A stretch of 9,765 nucleotides of DNA from positions 1-9,765 of the forward strand of contig JAJFHI010000143.1 of assembly GCA_021775715.1 (NCBI GenBank), read 5' to 3'. The DNA comes from Hyphomicrobiaceae bacterium. GTDB taxonomy: Bacteria; Pseudomonadota; Alphaproteobacteria; Rhizobiales; Hyphomicrobiaceae. The number at the start of each line of letters is the position of its first letter. The stretch's first letter is position 1. The notes under the pieces were generated by a model, which ran no database searches, was not told where the DNA came from, and saw only the letters and a program-made list of their open reading frames with translations. Made by a program: the position numbers and the translations under genes. Below are positions 1 through 7,277 of this stretch, in pieces.

Positions 1-1
1 G

Positions 2-406
2 CAGGCAAGCCACGCTCACAACCGGTTCTACAACGAGCTGGAGGAGTGGCTCTCGGGCATCACAGAACTGACACCAGCTGGCGACACTGGCTCAGGCGAG
101 GGCTTCAATCGCCAGCTCGGCGCCACGCTCTACGACATGCAGCGCGTTTTGGAAGAACTCAACATACGGCTTGGCGAAAATGCCGGTGTCGGCGGACTTC
201 AAGAGGCCGGCGGCGGAGCAGCCGTTGCAGCTCAATCCGAACAGTCTGTTCGTGAATTGGCGACCGGCGTCAACGAACTCGTCGGCCAGATGCGCGCCGA
301 ACAACAGGTCGTACGCGAGTGGGTCGACGAACAGGCAACACAGCAAACTGAGGTCACGAATGTGCTGAAGGATCTCGCCGGAAACATCCAACGCCGGGGA
401 ACGTAA
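2..406 (+). CDS. MotA/TolQ/ExbB-family proton channel protein, C-terminal part (5' end outside window)
   Basis: The reading frame is open from the first complete codon at position 2 to the TAA at 404-406, so this is the last 134 residues of a longer protein. No transmembrane segment lies in the visible part. It is a hydrophilic, helix-prone tail rich in Glu, Gln, Ala and Val (for example ELATGVNELVGQMRAEQQVV and a QATQQTEVTNVLKDLAG stretch), suggestive of a cytoplasmic coiled coil. The assignment rests mainly on context: the next gene, 4 bases downstream, encodes a MotB/OmpA-like partner, and alphaproteobacteria commonly carry such MotA-like plus OmpA-like pairs outside flagellar clusters. 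In that family the N-terminal part supplies the ring of channel helices that couples ion flow to the partner. The membrane part is not visible, so the family call is inference. Translation of this tail is likely coupled to the next gene. Confidence 0.6.
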   Translation, partial: QASHAHNRFYNELEEWLSGITELTPAGDTGSGEGFNRQLGATLYDMQRVLEELNIRLGENAGVGGLQEAGGGAAVAAQSEQSVRELATGVNELVGQMRAEQQVVREWVDEQATQQTEVTNVLKDLAGNIQRRGT

Positions 407-410
407 AGTA

Positions 411-1439
411 ATGGCACGCGGACGCGCCCGCCGTGGCGCTGATTATGGTGAGTTCTGGCCAGGCTTCGTTGACGTGTTGTCGACGTTGCTGTTGGTCGTC
501 ACCTTCCTGATGTCGATCTTCATGCTGGCGCAACATTTCGCCAGCCAGGAAGCATCCGGCAAAGAGACGGCCATGCAACGCCTTAACCGGCAGATCGCTG
601 AGCTGACCAACATCCTCTCGCTCGAGCGCACGAAAACGAAATCCACTGAGGACCAACTGGCTCAGCTTCAAGGTTCGCTCTCCACATTGCAGACGGAAAA
701 CACGAAACTCTCGGGCTTTGCCTTATCTGGTGATGAACGCGCGGCGGCTGATGCTGCAAGCATTTCTTCGCTCACCAGCGACCTGGATAAGTCAAAGGAA
801 GTCTCCAACGAGGCGATGGCGAAGGTTGATTTGCTGAACCAGCAATTGCTGGCGCTGCGCCGTCAGGTTGCCGCACTCAACGAAGCGCTTGATGCGTCGG
901 ACACAAAAAATCAGGACAGCCAGACGCAGATCAAAGATCTCGGCACACGCCTTAATGCAGCGCTGGCACGTCAGGTCCAGGAACTAAAGCGCTACCGTTC
1001 CGACTTCTTCGGCCGCCTGCGTGAGTTGCTGGCCGATCGCAAAGACATTCGGATTGTTGGCGACCGCTTTATCTTCCAGTCGGAAGTTTTGTTTTCGTCG
1101 GGCCAGGCCGTCATGACATCGGAAGGGCTTGAGGCGCTCAATCAGGTGGCGCAGGCGATCGTCGAAATCAGCCGTGACATTCCAGAGGAAATCAACTGGG
1201 CTCTTCAGGTCGATGGGCACACCGACATCCGCCCGATTTCAAGTTCGTCGTTCCCATCAAACTGGCACCTGTCAACGGAACGCGCCATCTCGGTCGTGCA
1301 ATACCTCAACCAGCAGGGCGTTCCAGCCAAGCGCCTGGTTGCCGCCGGCTACGGCGAGTTCGCGCCCCTCGATCCCGGCACCAGCGAAGACGCGTTGCGC
1401 AAAAATCGCCGGATCGAGTTGAAGCTAACGAATAGGTAG
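411..1439 (+). CDS. MotB-like, OmpA-domain peptidoglycan-binding membrane protein
   Basis: A 342-residue protein with the architecture of a MotB/TolR-type stator subunit. A short basic cytoplasmic N-terminus is followed by a single transmembrane helix at about residues 19-40 (FVDVLSTLLLVVTFLMSIFM). Asp21 sits at the position of the proton-carrying Asp of MotB. A long heptad-like coiled coil runs from about 45 to 200. The OmpA_C domain at about 215-340 carries VDGHTD (267-272), LSTERA (287-292) and NRRIEL (332-337), the usual residues for binding the diaminopimelate of peptidoglycan. The protein probably sits in the inner membrane and reaches across the periplasm to the wall. The start follows the upstream stop by 4 bases and a GGGGA sequence lies about 10 bases upstream. 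Non-flagellar pairs like this are usually annotated as motility proteins, but no flagellar gene is adjacent, so the process being powered is unknown. Confidence 0.88.
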   Translation: MARGRARRGADYGEFWPGFVDVLSTLLLVVTFLMSIFMLAQHFASQEASGKETAMQRLNRQIAELTNILSLERTKTKSTEDQLAQLQGSLSTLQTENTKLSGFALSGDERAAADAASISSLTSDLDKSKEVSNEAMAKVDLLNQQLLALRRQVAALNEALDASDTKNQDSQTQIKDLGTRLNAALARQVQELKRYRSDFFGRLRELLADRKDIRIVGDRFIFQSEVLFSSGQAVMTSEGLEALNQVAQAIVEISRDIPEEINWALQVDGHTDIRPISSSSFPSNWHLSTERAISVVQYLNQQGVPAKRLVAAGYGEFAPLDPGTSEDALRKNRRIELKLTNR

Positions 1440-1482
1440 CGCGCTAGGTGCGTCTGCCTTCACGGATTGAAATGGGTAGAAC

Positions 1483-2184
1483 ATGGATGCGCCAGATCGC
1501 GTCAATGCGGGGCAGGCCGTATACACGCCCCTGACGCTCAAAGTTTACGACAGCGTTGTGCTGGGTTTTTCAAACCGGTTTCTGTGGCGTTGTCCAACAT
1601 CCGAACTCGAAGCCATGTACGACCGCAATGTCAGCGACGATCATCTCGATATTGGCGTCGGCACCGGCTATTTTCTTGATCGCGCAAAGTGGCCAACAAA
1701 CGACCCGAAAATTACACTGGTCGATCTCAATGACTACAGCCTGCGAGCCGCAGCCAATCGAATAGCGCGATACGCGCCAACAACCGTTGTTGCCAACGTC
1801 TTTGAGCCACTTCCAAATGACGTGAAGTTCCGTTCCATTGGCATCAACTATCTTTTGCATTGCCTGCCAGGTCGCATGGCTGAAAAAGCACCGATCGTTT
1901 TCGACACCTTGCTGAGTGTGGCGGCTGAAGGCGCCTCATTTTTTGGCGCGACCATATTGCAAGGGGATGCGCCCCGATCCCCGGCCGCCCAATCCCTGAT
2001 GAACTTTTATAACCGCAAGGGTATATTCTCTAACGACGGCGACACATTGCAGGATCTTGAACACGCCCTAATCGGCCGCTTCCAAGATGTGCAAATCAAG
2101 CAACTCGGCAGTTGTTGCCGTGTTCGAGGCACGCAACGGCTAACCGAACCGTCACGATGGATTTCAGCAGGCAAAACACAATGA
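1483..2184 (+). CDS. Class I SAM-dependent methyltransferase, probably frameshifted at its 3' end
   Basis: The 233-residue reading frame has a Rossmann-type methyltransferase fold. Motif I is LDIGVGTGYFLDRA at 55-68, the acidic end of strand 2 is in TLVDLND (about 78-84), and NYLLHCLPG (122-130) matches the motif-IV region of small-molecule methyltransferases of this type. FYNRKGIFSNDGDTL (175-189) is also typical of this group as I remember it. The substrate is unknown. After residue 210 (KQLGS) the encoded tail turns Cys/Arg-rich and no longer looks like the family. In the frame one base on, the DNA reads VAVFEARNG then a stop at 2141-2143, which resembles the usual C-terminal strand. Removing one T near 2112-2113 restores KQLGSVAVFEARNG. 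As written, the stop overlaps the next gene's ATG as ATGA. The start ATG has only a weak upstream GGGTAG. Confidence 0.8.
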   Translation: MDAPDRVNAGQAVYTPLTLKVYDSVVLGFSNRFLWRCPTSELEAMYDRNVSDDHLDIGVGTGYFLDRAKWPTNDPKITLVDLNDYSLRAAANRIARYAPTTVVANVFEPLPNDVKFRSIGINYLLHCLPGRMAEKAPIVFDTLLSVAAEGASFFGATILQGDAPRSPAAQSLMNFYNRKGIFSNDGDTLQDLEHALIGRFQDVQIKQLGSCCRVRGTQRLTEPSRWISAGKTQ

Positions 2185-2888
2185 CCAATCATCCCGACAT
2201 TCACCTTTATACCGCCAACACCATGAACGGTTGGAAACCTCTGATCTTTCTGCATGAAGGTGATATCGAATATGAGATGACGCCGATCAGATTCGAGAAC
2301 AAAGACCAAAAGACGCCCGCGTATCTTAAGCTCAATCCAAACGGGCGAATTCCAACCATCGTTGATCGCGGCAACGATGACTTCGTCGTCTTTGAATCGG
2401 GCGCTATTCTTTTGTATCTCGCCGAGAAGTACAGCAAGTTTCTCGCGGCCGACACTAAGACGCGCTCGCAAACCATACAGTGGCTGATGTTTCAAATGGG
2501 CGGCGTTGGTCCGATGATGGGCCAGGCGATGTTTTTCCAACGTATTGCCAGACCCAACGGTGATGATGTCCCGTACGCTATCAAGCGCTACATTTATGAA
2601 AGTCGTCGACTGCTCGGAGTACTCGACACGCACCTTGAGGGCCGCGAATGGCTGGCCGGAGACGACTACTCGATTGCCGACATGGCAACATACCCGTGGG
2701 CGCGGTCGTACTTCTGGGCCAACGTCTCGGTTGACGGCCTCGACAATCTGGGCGCTTGGTTTGATCGCATCAATGCCCGCCCCAAAACGCAGGCGGCATT
2801 GCAACTGCCCGAGCCACGTCCCTCAGCGTTTGGCAAAGGCGATGTTGAAGCCGCAGTTGCCGCCAACGCGGCAAGGTTCCGGGATTGA
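2181..2888 (+). CDS. Glutathione S-transferase, YfcG/YghU-like (nu-class) disulfide-bond reductase type
   Basis: A cytosolic GST of 235 residues from the chosen ATG. The N-terminal thioredoxin-like domain starts LYTANTMNGWK (9-19), equivalent to the T-x-N-G-x-K start of YfcG-like enzymes. It continues through LNPNGRIPTIVD (51-62) with its cis-proline and the FESGAILLYLAEKY block (71-84), whose Glu72-Ser73 pair contacts glutathione in this family. The helical C-terminal domain holds QWLMFQMGGVGPMMGQ (100-115) and DDYSIADMATYPW (161-173), both characteristic of the YfcG/YghU/Ure2p group. Such enzymes reduce small disulfides or peroxides using glutathione. The ATG at 2181 is preferred because AGCAGG (2166-2171) lies 9 bases upstream; in-frame alternatives at 2157 (ATG) and 2112 (TTG) have poorer ribosome sites. 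It overlaps the methyltransferase stop by 4 bases, suggesting coupling, although that stop may be a frameshift artefact. Confidence 0.9.
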   Translation: MTNHPDIHLYTANTMNGWKPLIFLHEGDIEYEMTPIRFENKDQKTPAYLKLNPNGRIPTIVDRGNDDFVVFESGAILLYLAEKYSKFLAADTKTRSQTIQWLMFQMGGVGPMMGQAMFFQRIARPNGDDVPYAIKRYIYESRRLLGVLDTHLEGREWLAGDDYSIADMATYPWARSYFWANVSVDGLDNLGAWFDRINARPKTQAALQLPEPRPSAFGKGDVEAAVAANAARFRD

Positions 2889-2947
2889 GCGTACGCGCGA
2901 CAGGACTGCGCGCCCAACTCGACGATCACTCCTTGACGGAGCAACGA

Positions 2948-3337
2948 CTACACACCAGCAAAAGCTGCGATCAACACCACAATACCGGCCGCCAGGGTTC
3001 CAACGCCAAATCCCGCTATTACGCCTGGCGATAGAGCCATCCGTGCGAAAAAGCCGAGGAAGGTTTTCCGGAACGCGAGCATAGCCACACCCTCCGCGAG
3101 GCTTAGCCAACCCACGAGCGAAACGAATCCCGAAAGCAACCCGTCCCAGTTGTTGTGCACGCCGATAATTGCGCCGCCAATGACAAATGCCAGGATTGCA
3201 CCTAGATATCCGAGCATGGGATGGTCCGGAAGTTCCTTCATCGCAGCGGAAAAACCATCGCGATCAACCAGCAAGCCTATACCGGCTGCTGCGAAGTAGA
3301 GACCAATCAAGCTTGCAAGTGTTTCTGTTGTGGTCAT
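2948..3337 (-). CDS. Small four-helix integral membrane protein of unknown function
   Basis: A 129-residue, very hydrophobic protein. Predicted membrane segments lie at about 5-23, 41-60, 66-88 and 103-126. Short polar loops contain DRDGFSAAMKELPDHP (25-40), HNNWDG (61-66) and the basic FRKTFLGFFAR (89-99). No catalytic or cofactor motif is visible, and I do not recognise a named family. The start is well supported: an AAGGAG ribosome site lies 6 bases upstream of the ATG. It is convergent with the GST gene, with 59 bases between the stops. It lies 76 bases downstream of the degenerate EAL gene on the same strand, so the two may be co-transcribed. That gap contains no obvious terminator, so shared expression is plausible but unproven. 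Confidence 0.75.
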   Translation of the reverse strand: MTTTETLASLIGLYFAAAGIGLLVDRDGFSAAMKELPDHPMLGYLGAILAFVIGGAIIGVHNNWDGLLSGFVSLVGWLSLAEGVAMLAFRKTFLGFFARMALSPGVIAGFGVGTLAAGIVVLIAAFAGV

Positions 3338-3413
3338 GTCACACTCCTTGGCAGTTGATCATCCGAGAGGAAACTTACGTAATGTCGGAACAGGCCTGGC
3401 ACAAGAGCTGGAC

Positions 3414-5486
3414 CTAAGCGGCAGCCTCTCGTTTTGCCACTGCCGCTGGCTTGCTGCGCACTTCTCTAGCCCCGCCAAACAATTCGCCCTGCCCGAACAG
3501 CACACCGAACCCGAAGATTTTTGCAAGCTCAGTTTCAGAGGCAATGCCATCGACAACAAGTGTCAGGCTGGCTTGTCCCAAATGCTGGCAGACATCTGCA
3601 GCCGGGATCTGTGACCCCAGTGCTGGCAGTCCGGCAAGGAACGCCTGGCTTGTCAGCTTCACGAACTCAAAACCGGATGTTTTCAGCTCGGCAAAGTCCA
3701 TGTCAAGATCGGTGACCCCGGAAAGAGCGAAGCGGAAACCAAGGTGCTGCATATCATGTAACGTCGCCCATGACTGTTCACCAAAGCCGCGAACGTCGAC
3801 TTGTTGGAAGACAATCACGAGCTGGCTCGATAACGCTTCGCGCGCTTGATAACTGTCGGCAAACACATTGAGGAACTGGTCGGTGTCTAGCGCCTCGCCG
3901 GTGACATTGGAGAACAAAGCGCCGCGGTGGCCGCGGTCAGCAAGACGCTCGCCAATCTGCGCTGTCCGCACCAGGCGCGCGCTGTCTAACGCTGGCAACA
4001 AACTCGTACCGCGCAACGCGTCGTGAAGACCGGAGACATCGATGGTCTCGCCCGTCGGATCACGCAGTGAAACCGAGATCTCATAATGCTGTGCTTTTCG
4101 ATCGGCAAGTCCGTGGATTGGTGACAGCCAAATGTCCATGCGACCAGCACTAATCGCCTCGGAAACCTGCAGGACAGCCAGGCGCCGGGGCCTGACATCA
4201 TTGGCAACTGTAATTGGCGTGTCGCCGAGACCCAACGATGGCCCTCGTTCGACATCGTGTGCTGCTAAATCACGTCCACCGTTGAGATCTGGTTCGTAAG
4301 TGCGCATCGCATCTGCGACGTTGCCAAGGGCAGAAACGGAGGCACCGACGGCGGCAGTTGTTGCGGAGAATTGTTGTGGTTGAACGGCGAATGTCTGCCG
4401 CGTCGGCATCTGCTGAATTGCCACCGGCGATACGCGAGGAGATTCGTTTGCCTGTGCCGCTGCGGGCGCAGACGACACTGTCGACCGCGGAGCACCGCGG
4501 CCAAGGCTGAGGGCCTCAACGGCATTCACCTGCTGCGCCAGCTTCTTGATCAGGCTGTGCACCTTCTTCACATCAACTTCGCGAATGTTCGACACGGGCT
4601 TAGCCGCTGCAGGCGGCTCGGGTGACGCCGCATTTGGCTTAGTCGGCGCCTGCTGCGGCATTGCGAAATGGTCTTCAAATGAGCCCGGCTGCGTCGGGTC
4701 GCCGTAGGGTGGCAATTGCGGCTGGTACAAATGCGGCCCGTCGGCCTCCGGTGACGATTGCCAGGACGGCGCAGTTGCGACGAGGTCCGTCATAGATTTG
4801 GGATTGGACAGGCTTTGCGACCCACCAACGGGCAACGCCTCCATGGATACAGGAGAGAATGTAGGCGGAGCGGGTGGAATAGGCATTGCGGCACTTGTCA
4901 GTTCGACCGGTGCTTTTGAGTCTTGGTGCCCTGACGTGCCCTGCCTGTAGTCTGGTGCCGAATTCAATACCGGTGAGATTTCAGGGGCGTTATAAATAGT
5001 TGCGCCGGCTGGGGGCGCAGGCGGTACGGGAGGTCCAGGCTGCCTTGAATTCTGGGTGACCGGCTGATTAGTGCCGCGCGGTGCATTTACCGCCGCTGGC
5101 TTAGTCAAGCGAGCGCGCAAGTCTGCCGTAGGTCCATGGTCGATTGCACCTTGTGTGTTGCTCAGCCGATCGACTTCATCCTTAAGCCGTGCAATTTCTT
5201 GCCTCAGGGCTGCCGCCTGTTGCACGCGGCGGAAAAATTTGTGTGCCGACAACAGCCCGACAAAGGTTGTCAGCGACGCGCCAATGGCAATCATCATGCT
5301 TTGGCCCGCATGCAAGACAAGCCCAACGCCGACAGCTGCTGCCACCAACGTCACGGCGATCAACACCAGCGCTTCGCCGCCAATGCCGCGCTTGCGTTTG
5401 CCATTTGATGATCTTGACTGCTTACCCAAAATAGTTGGCCCCCACCAAAACATACTCCGAAGCGCTAATGATTCGCACTTCTGCAT
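3414..5486 (-). CDS. Membrane-anchored protein with degenerate EAL domain (TipF-like)
   Basis: A 690-residue protein in four parts. A basic N-terminus precedes two close transmembrane helices (about 38-60 and 64-84). A short coiled coil follows (86-112, VQQAAALRQEIARLKDEVDR). A low-complexity linker rich in Pro, Ala, Gln and Ser spans about 115-430. A C-terminal EAL-type domain covers about 435-680. In that domain the EAL signature reads YEIS (468-471), the DDFG metal motif reads LSGV (588-591), the LELTE glutamate reads as Gln in VFQQ (559-562) and the EGVE motif reads DGIA (646-649). Lys610 and a QGxLFG-like GQGELFGG (665-672) remain. It is therefore very unlikely to hydrolyse c-di-GMP but might bind it. 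Caulobacter TipF, a flagellar assembly factor, has the same order of two helices, coiled coil and degenerate EAL, so a related polarity or assembly role is inferred. The start is uncertain: neither Met1 nor Met12 (5453) has a good ribosome site. Confidence 0.85.
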   Translation of the reverse strand: MQKCESLALRSMFWWGPTILGKQSRSSNGKRKRGIGGEALVLIAVTLVAAAVGVGLVLHAGQSMMIAIGASLTTFVGLLSAHKFFRRVQQAAALRQEIARLKDEVDRLSNTQGAIDHGPTADLRARLTKPAAVNAPRGTNQPVTQNSRQPGPPVPPAPPAGATIYNAPEISPVLNSAPDYRQGTSGHQDSKAPVELTSAAMPIPPAPPTFSPVSMEALPVGGSQSLSNPKSMTDLVATAPSWQSSPEADGPHLYQPQLPPYGDPTQPGSFEDHFAMPQQAPTKPNAASPEPPAAAKPVSNIREVDVKKVHSLIKKLAQQVNAVEALSLGRGAPRSTVSSAPAAAQANESPRVSPVAIQQMPTRQTFAVQPQQFSATTAAVGASVSALGNVADAMRTYEPDLNGGRDLAAHDVERGPSLGLGDTPITVANDVRPRRLAVLQVSEAISAGRMDIWLSPIHGLADRKAQHYEISVSLRDPTGETIDVSGLHDALRGTSLLPALDSARLVRTAQIGERLADRGHRGALFSNVTGEALDTDQFLNVFADSYQAREALSSQLVIVFQQVDVRGFGEQSWATLHDMQHLGFRFALSGVTDLDMDFAELKTSGFEFVKLTSQAFLAGLPALGSQIPAADVCQHLGQASLTLVVDGIASETELAKIFGFGVLFGQGELFGGAREVRSKPAAVAKREAAA

Positions 5487-5644
5487 CCAGTGTTCGTGTT
5501 CTACGCGTCAAGGCAATGTAGGGTCCGGACCTATCACCACTTTTCCCAAACCGATTGGTCAAATTTCGCGTATAACGAGTATTTTGGGCAACCTAACAAC
5601 CGTGGCAAGCGGCATGCCTCACCTTAGTCTTCCTACCTATTCCG

Positions 5645-6973
5645 TCAGGCGACGGCCGTCAGTACGCGGTCAATGCGATCACGTACTTTTCCGATGTCGC
5701 TTTCCTCCGCGATCAGTGGTGGCGCAATAATCAGCGTATCGGCAGTCACCCGGACGTAGAGATCCTGATTGTGAAAGCTCTCTTCGATGGCGCGATAGCC
5801 GCGTTTGCCAATCCCGTCGTCTTGTGGCCTGAGGTCAATGCCGCACATCATGCCGATCGGGCGAATGTCGACAACATTTGGCGCCTCACGCAGGCTCATC
5901 ATTGCGTCAGCAAACATCGCCTCCTTTTGGCCCGAACGCGCAAACAGGTCTTCCTCTGCGTAGAGTTCGAGCGTTGCGAGCGCGGCAGCCGTGGCCAGCG
6001 GATGTCCGGAATAGGTGTAACCGTGAAACATTTCCGGCACATGTTCTGGACCGCTCATATGCGCATCATGAATGCCGCTTCGGATCATCACACCTGACAT
6101 CGGTACCGAGCCGTTCGTGACACCTTTGGCAAACGTAATCATGTCTGGAACAATGCCATAACGTTCGGCTGCAAACGCATACCCTAGACGCCCAAAACCG
6201 GTGATCACCTCATCGAAGATCAGCAGGATGCCATGCTGCTCAGTGATCGCACGCAGACGTTCAAGATAACCTTTGGGTGGCGGCAGGCACCCCGTTGAAC
6301 CAGCCGTCGGCTCGACAATTACAGCTGCAATTGTCTCGGCGCCGTGCAGCGCAATGAGGTCGCCCAGCTCGTCCGCAAGATGTCCGCCCCATTCCGGCTC
6401 GCCGACAGAAAACGCTTGTTTTTCGCGATTATAGGTTGTTGCAAGGTGATCAACGCCGCCCAGCATGTTGCCGTAAGCTTTACGGTTCGCAACCATACCA
6501 CCGACGGAAATCCCGCCAAACCCTACGCCATGATATCCGCGTGTCCGGCCAATGAAACGCGTGCGTTGGCCGTCACCTTTTGCTCGGTGGAAACTCAATG
6601 CAACTTTCAACGCTGTATCGACGGCTTCCGAGCCAGAGTTTGCCAATAACACGTGATCAAGATCGCCTGGGGCGAGCAGCGCCAGACGTTCTGCCAGTTC
6701 GAATGCTCCCGGTTGGGCGTATTGGAATGGTGGCGCGAAGTCGAGTGTTTCAGCAGCTGCTTTAATGGCCTCGACAATCGGTCTGCGACCGTGACCTGCA
6801 TTGACGCAGAACAGGCCGGAAGACCCATCAAGGATTTTACGGTTGTCGTCTGACGTAAAATACAGGCCTTCGGCTGCCTTCAAGATACGTGGGCGTTTCT
6901 TGAACGCCCGGTTCGCCGTGAAAGGCAGCCAATAGGAATTGAGTGAATTCGGTTTGGTGTCTTGCGGCGCCAT
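5645..6973 (-). CDS. Omega-amino acid/beta-alanine:pyruvate aminotransferase, PLP-dependent class III
   Basis: A 442-residue full-length class III (fold type I) transaminase. Near its N-terminus it has LNSYWLPFTANRAFKKRPRI (11-30) and LDGSSGLFCVNAGHGRR (48-64), both characteristic of the beta-alanine:pyruvate transaminase group. The phosphate-binding loop is ANSGSEAVDTALK (111-123), and RGYHGVGFGGISVGG (145-159) is another group hallmark. The cofactor-ring aspartate is in IFDEVITGFGRLG (252-264; Asp254), and the Schiff-base lysine is Lys283 in TFAKGVTNG. Thr320 in HGYTYSGHP completes the PLP site from the other subunit. It would transfer amino groups from beta-alanine or other omega-amino acids to pyruvate, giving malonate semialdehyde and alanine; the exact donor cannot be read from sequence. 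A GGAG ribosome site sits 9-10 bases before the ATG. No catabolic partner such as a methylmalonate-semialdehyde dehydrogenase is in view, so the gene appears to stand alone. Confidence 0.93.
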   Translation of the reverse strand: MAPQDTKPNSLNSYWLPFTANRAFKKRPRILKAAEGLYFTSDDNRKILDGSSGLFCVNAGHGRRPIVEAIKAAAETLDFAPPFQYAQPGAFELAERLALLAPGDLDHVLLANSGSEAVDTALKVALSFHRAKGDGQRTRFIGRTRGYHGVGFGGISVGGMVANRKAYGNMLGGVDHLATTYNREKQAFSVGEPEWGGHLADELGDLIALHGAETIAAVIVEPTAGSTGCLPPPKGYLERLRAITEQHGILLIFDEVITGFGRLGYAFAAERYGIVPDMITFAKGVTNGSVPMSGVMIRSGIHDAHMSGPEHVPEMFHGYTYSGHPLATAAALATLELYAEEDLFARSGQKEAMFADAMMSLREAPNVVDIRPIGMMCGIDLRPQDDGIGKRGYRAIEESFHNQDLYVRVTADTLIIAPPLIAEESDIGKVRDRIDRVLTAVA

Positions 6974-7041
6974 TAGGTGATGCTCCGTTGGTTGCCGATC
7001 TCTAGGATTAAGACTATCGAAGTTTAGTGGTTGGAGTCTAA

Positions 7042-7110
7042 TGTGCTCACGCTGTTCCTCCCTACGGTCGGGCTGCGCACGGCGCCGGGAACGATACAGA
7101 CGCTCGCCTG
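7042..7110. repeat. Interspersed repeat, copy 1, module A
   Basis: A 69-base module starting TGTGCTCACGCTGTTC and including GGTCGGGCTGCGCACGG. It recurs at 7193-7260 with five substitutions and one base missing, about 91 percent identity by hand alignment. In copy 2 the module runs directly into a 17-base module B (TCGCTCACGTCATCGCA). In copy 1 the matching module B lies 55 bases further on (7166-7182), so copy 1 appears split by an inserted segment. It is not coding: the single-base indel would break any shared frame. I infer a dispersed intergenic repeat of the genome; only two copies are visible here. Confidence 0.8.
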
Positions 7111-7134
7111 CACTCCGATCGATAGAGCGGAGTG
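7111..7134. repeat. Perfect 7-bp inverted repeat at the start of the segment splitting repeat copy 1
   Basis: CACTCCG (7111-7117) and CGGAGTG (7128-7134) are exact reverse complements around a 10-base loop. The hairpin begins immediately after module A of copy 1 and is absent from copy 2. It lies inside the 55-base segment (7111-7165) that separates modules A and B in copy 1. It could be a small palindromic insertion or residue of an ancestral longer repeat that copy 2 has lost. No run of T follows, so it is not a standard terminator. Confidence 0.6.
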
Positions 7135-7165
7135 AGATCGTGAATCGACAGTGCCGCTCAGACCT

Positions 7166-7182
7166 TCGCTCACGTCATCGCA
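7166..7182. repeat. Interspersed repeat, copy 1, module B
   Basis: The 17 bases TCGCTCACGTCATCGCA are identical to 7261-7277. This is the displaced second half of copy 1, followed after 10 bases by the start of copy 2. Confidence 0.8.
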
Positions 7183-7192
7183 AAGGGTTATT

Positions 7193-7277
7193 TGTGCTCA
7201 CGCTGTTCTCCCTGCGGTCGGGCTGCGCACGGCTCCGGGAACGATTCAGACACTCGCTTGTCGCTCACGTCATCGCA
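7193..7277. repeat. Interspersed repeat, copy 2, modules A and B contiguous
   Basis: An 85-base unit made of module A (7193-7260) joined directly to module B (7261-7277). It is the uninterrupted form against which copy 1 can be compared. The two copies are in the same orientation, about 150 bases apart. The bases between them (7183-7192) are AT-rich compared with the repeat itself. Confidence 0.8.

Noticed and set aside
2..1439. Possible Zorya-type defence system (ZorA/ZorB are MotA-like and OmpA/MotB-like)
   Set aside because: The genes downstream are a methyltransferase and a GST, with no ZorC, helicase-like ZorD or nuclease ZorE. MotA/OmpA-like pairs are also common outside defence loci in alphaproteobacteria. 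Genes upstream of the window cannot be seen.
2895..2913. GCGCG/CGCGC inverted repeat between the convergent GST and membrane-protein genes as a bidirectional terminator
   Set aside because: It has only a 5-bp stem with a 9-base loop and no flanking T or A run; it may be chance in GC-rich sequence.
5487..5644. Promoter candidates (TTGACC, TTATAC) and a GGCATGCC palindrome between the aminotransferase and EAL genes
   Set aside because: No pair of -35 and -10 boxes has acceptable spacing, and the palindrome lacks a T-run, so neither a promoter nor a terminator can be supported.
4265..5730. Several plus-strand open frames opposite the EAL gene, including one of 219 codons
   Set aside because: They are shadows of the Pro/Ala-rich codons of the real minus-strand gene; no domains or ribosome sites support them.
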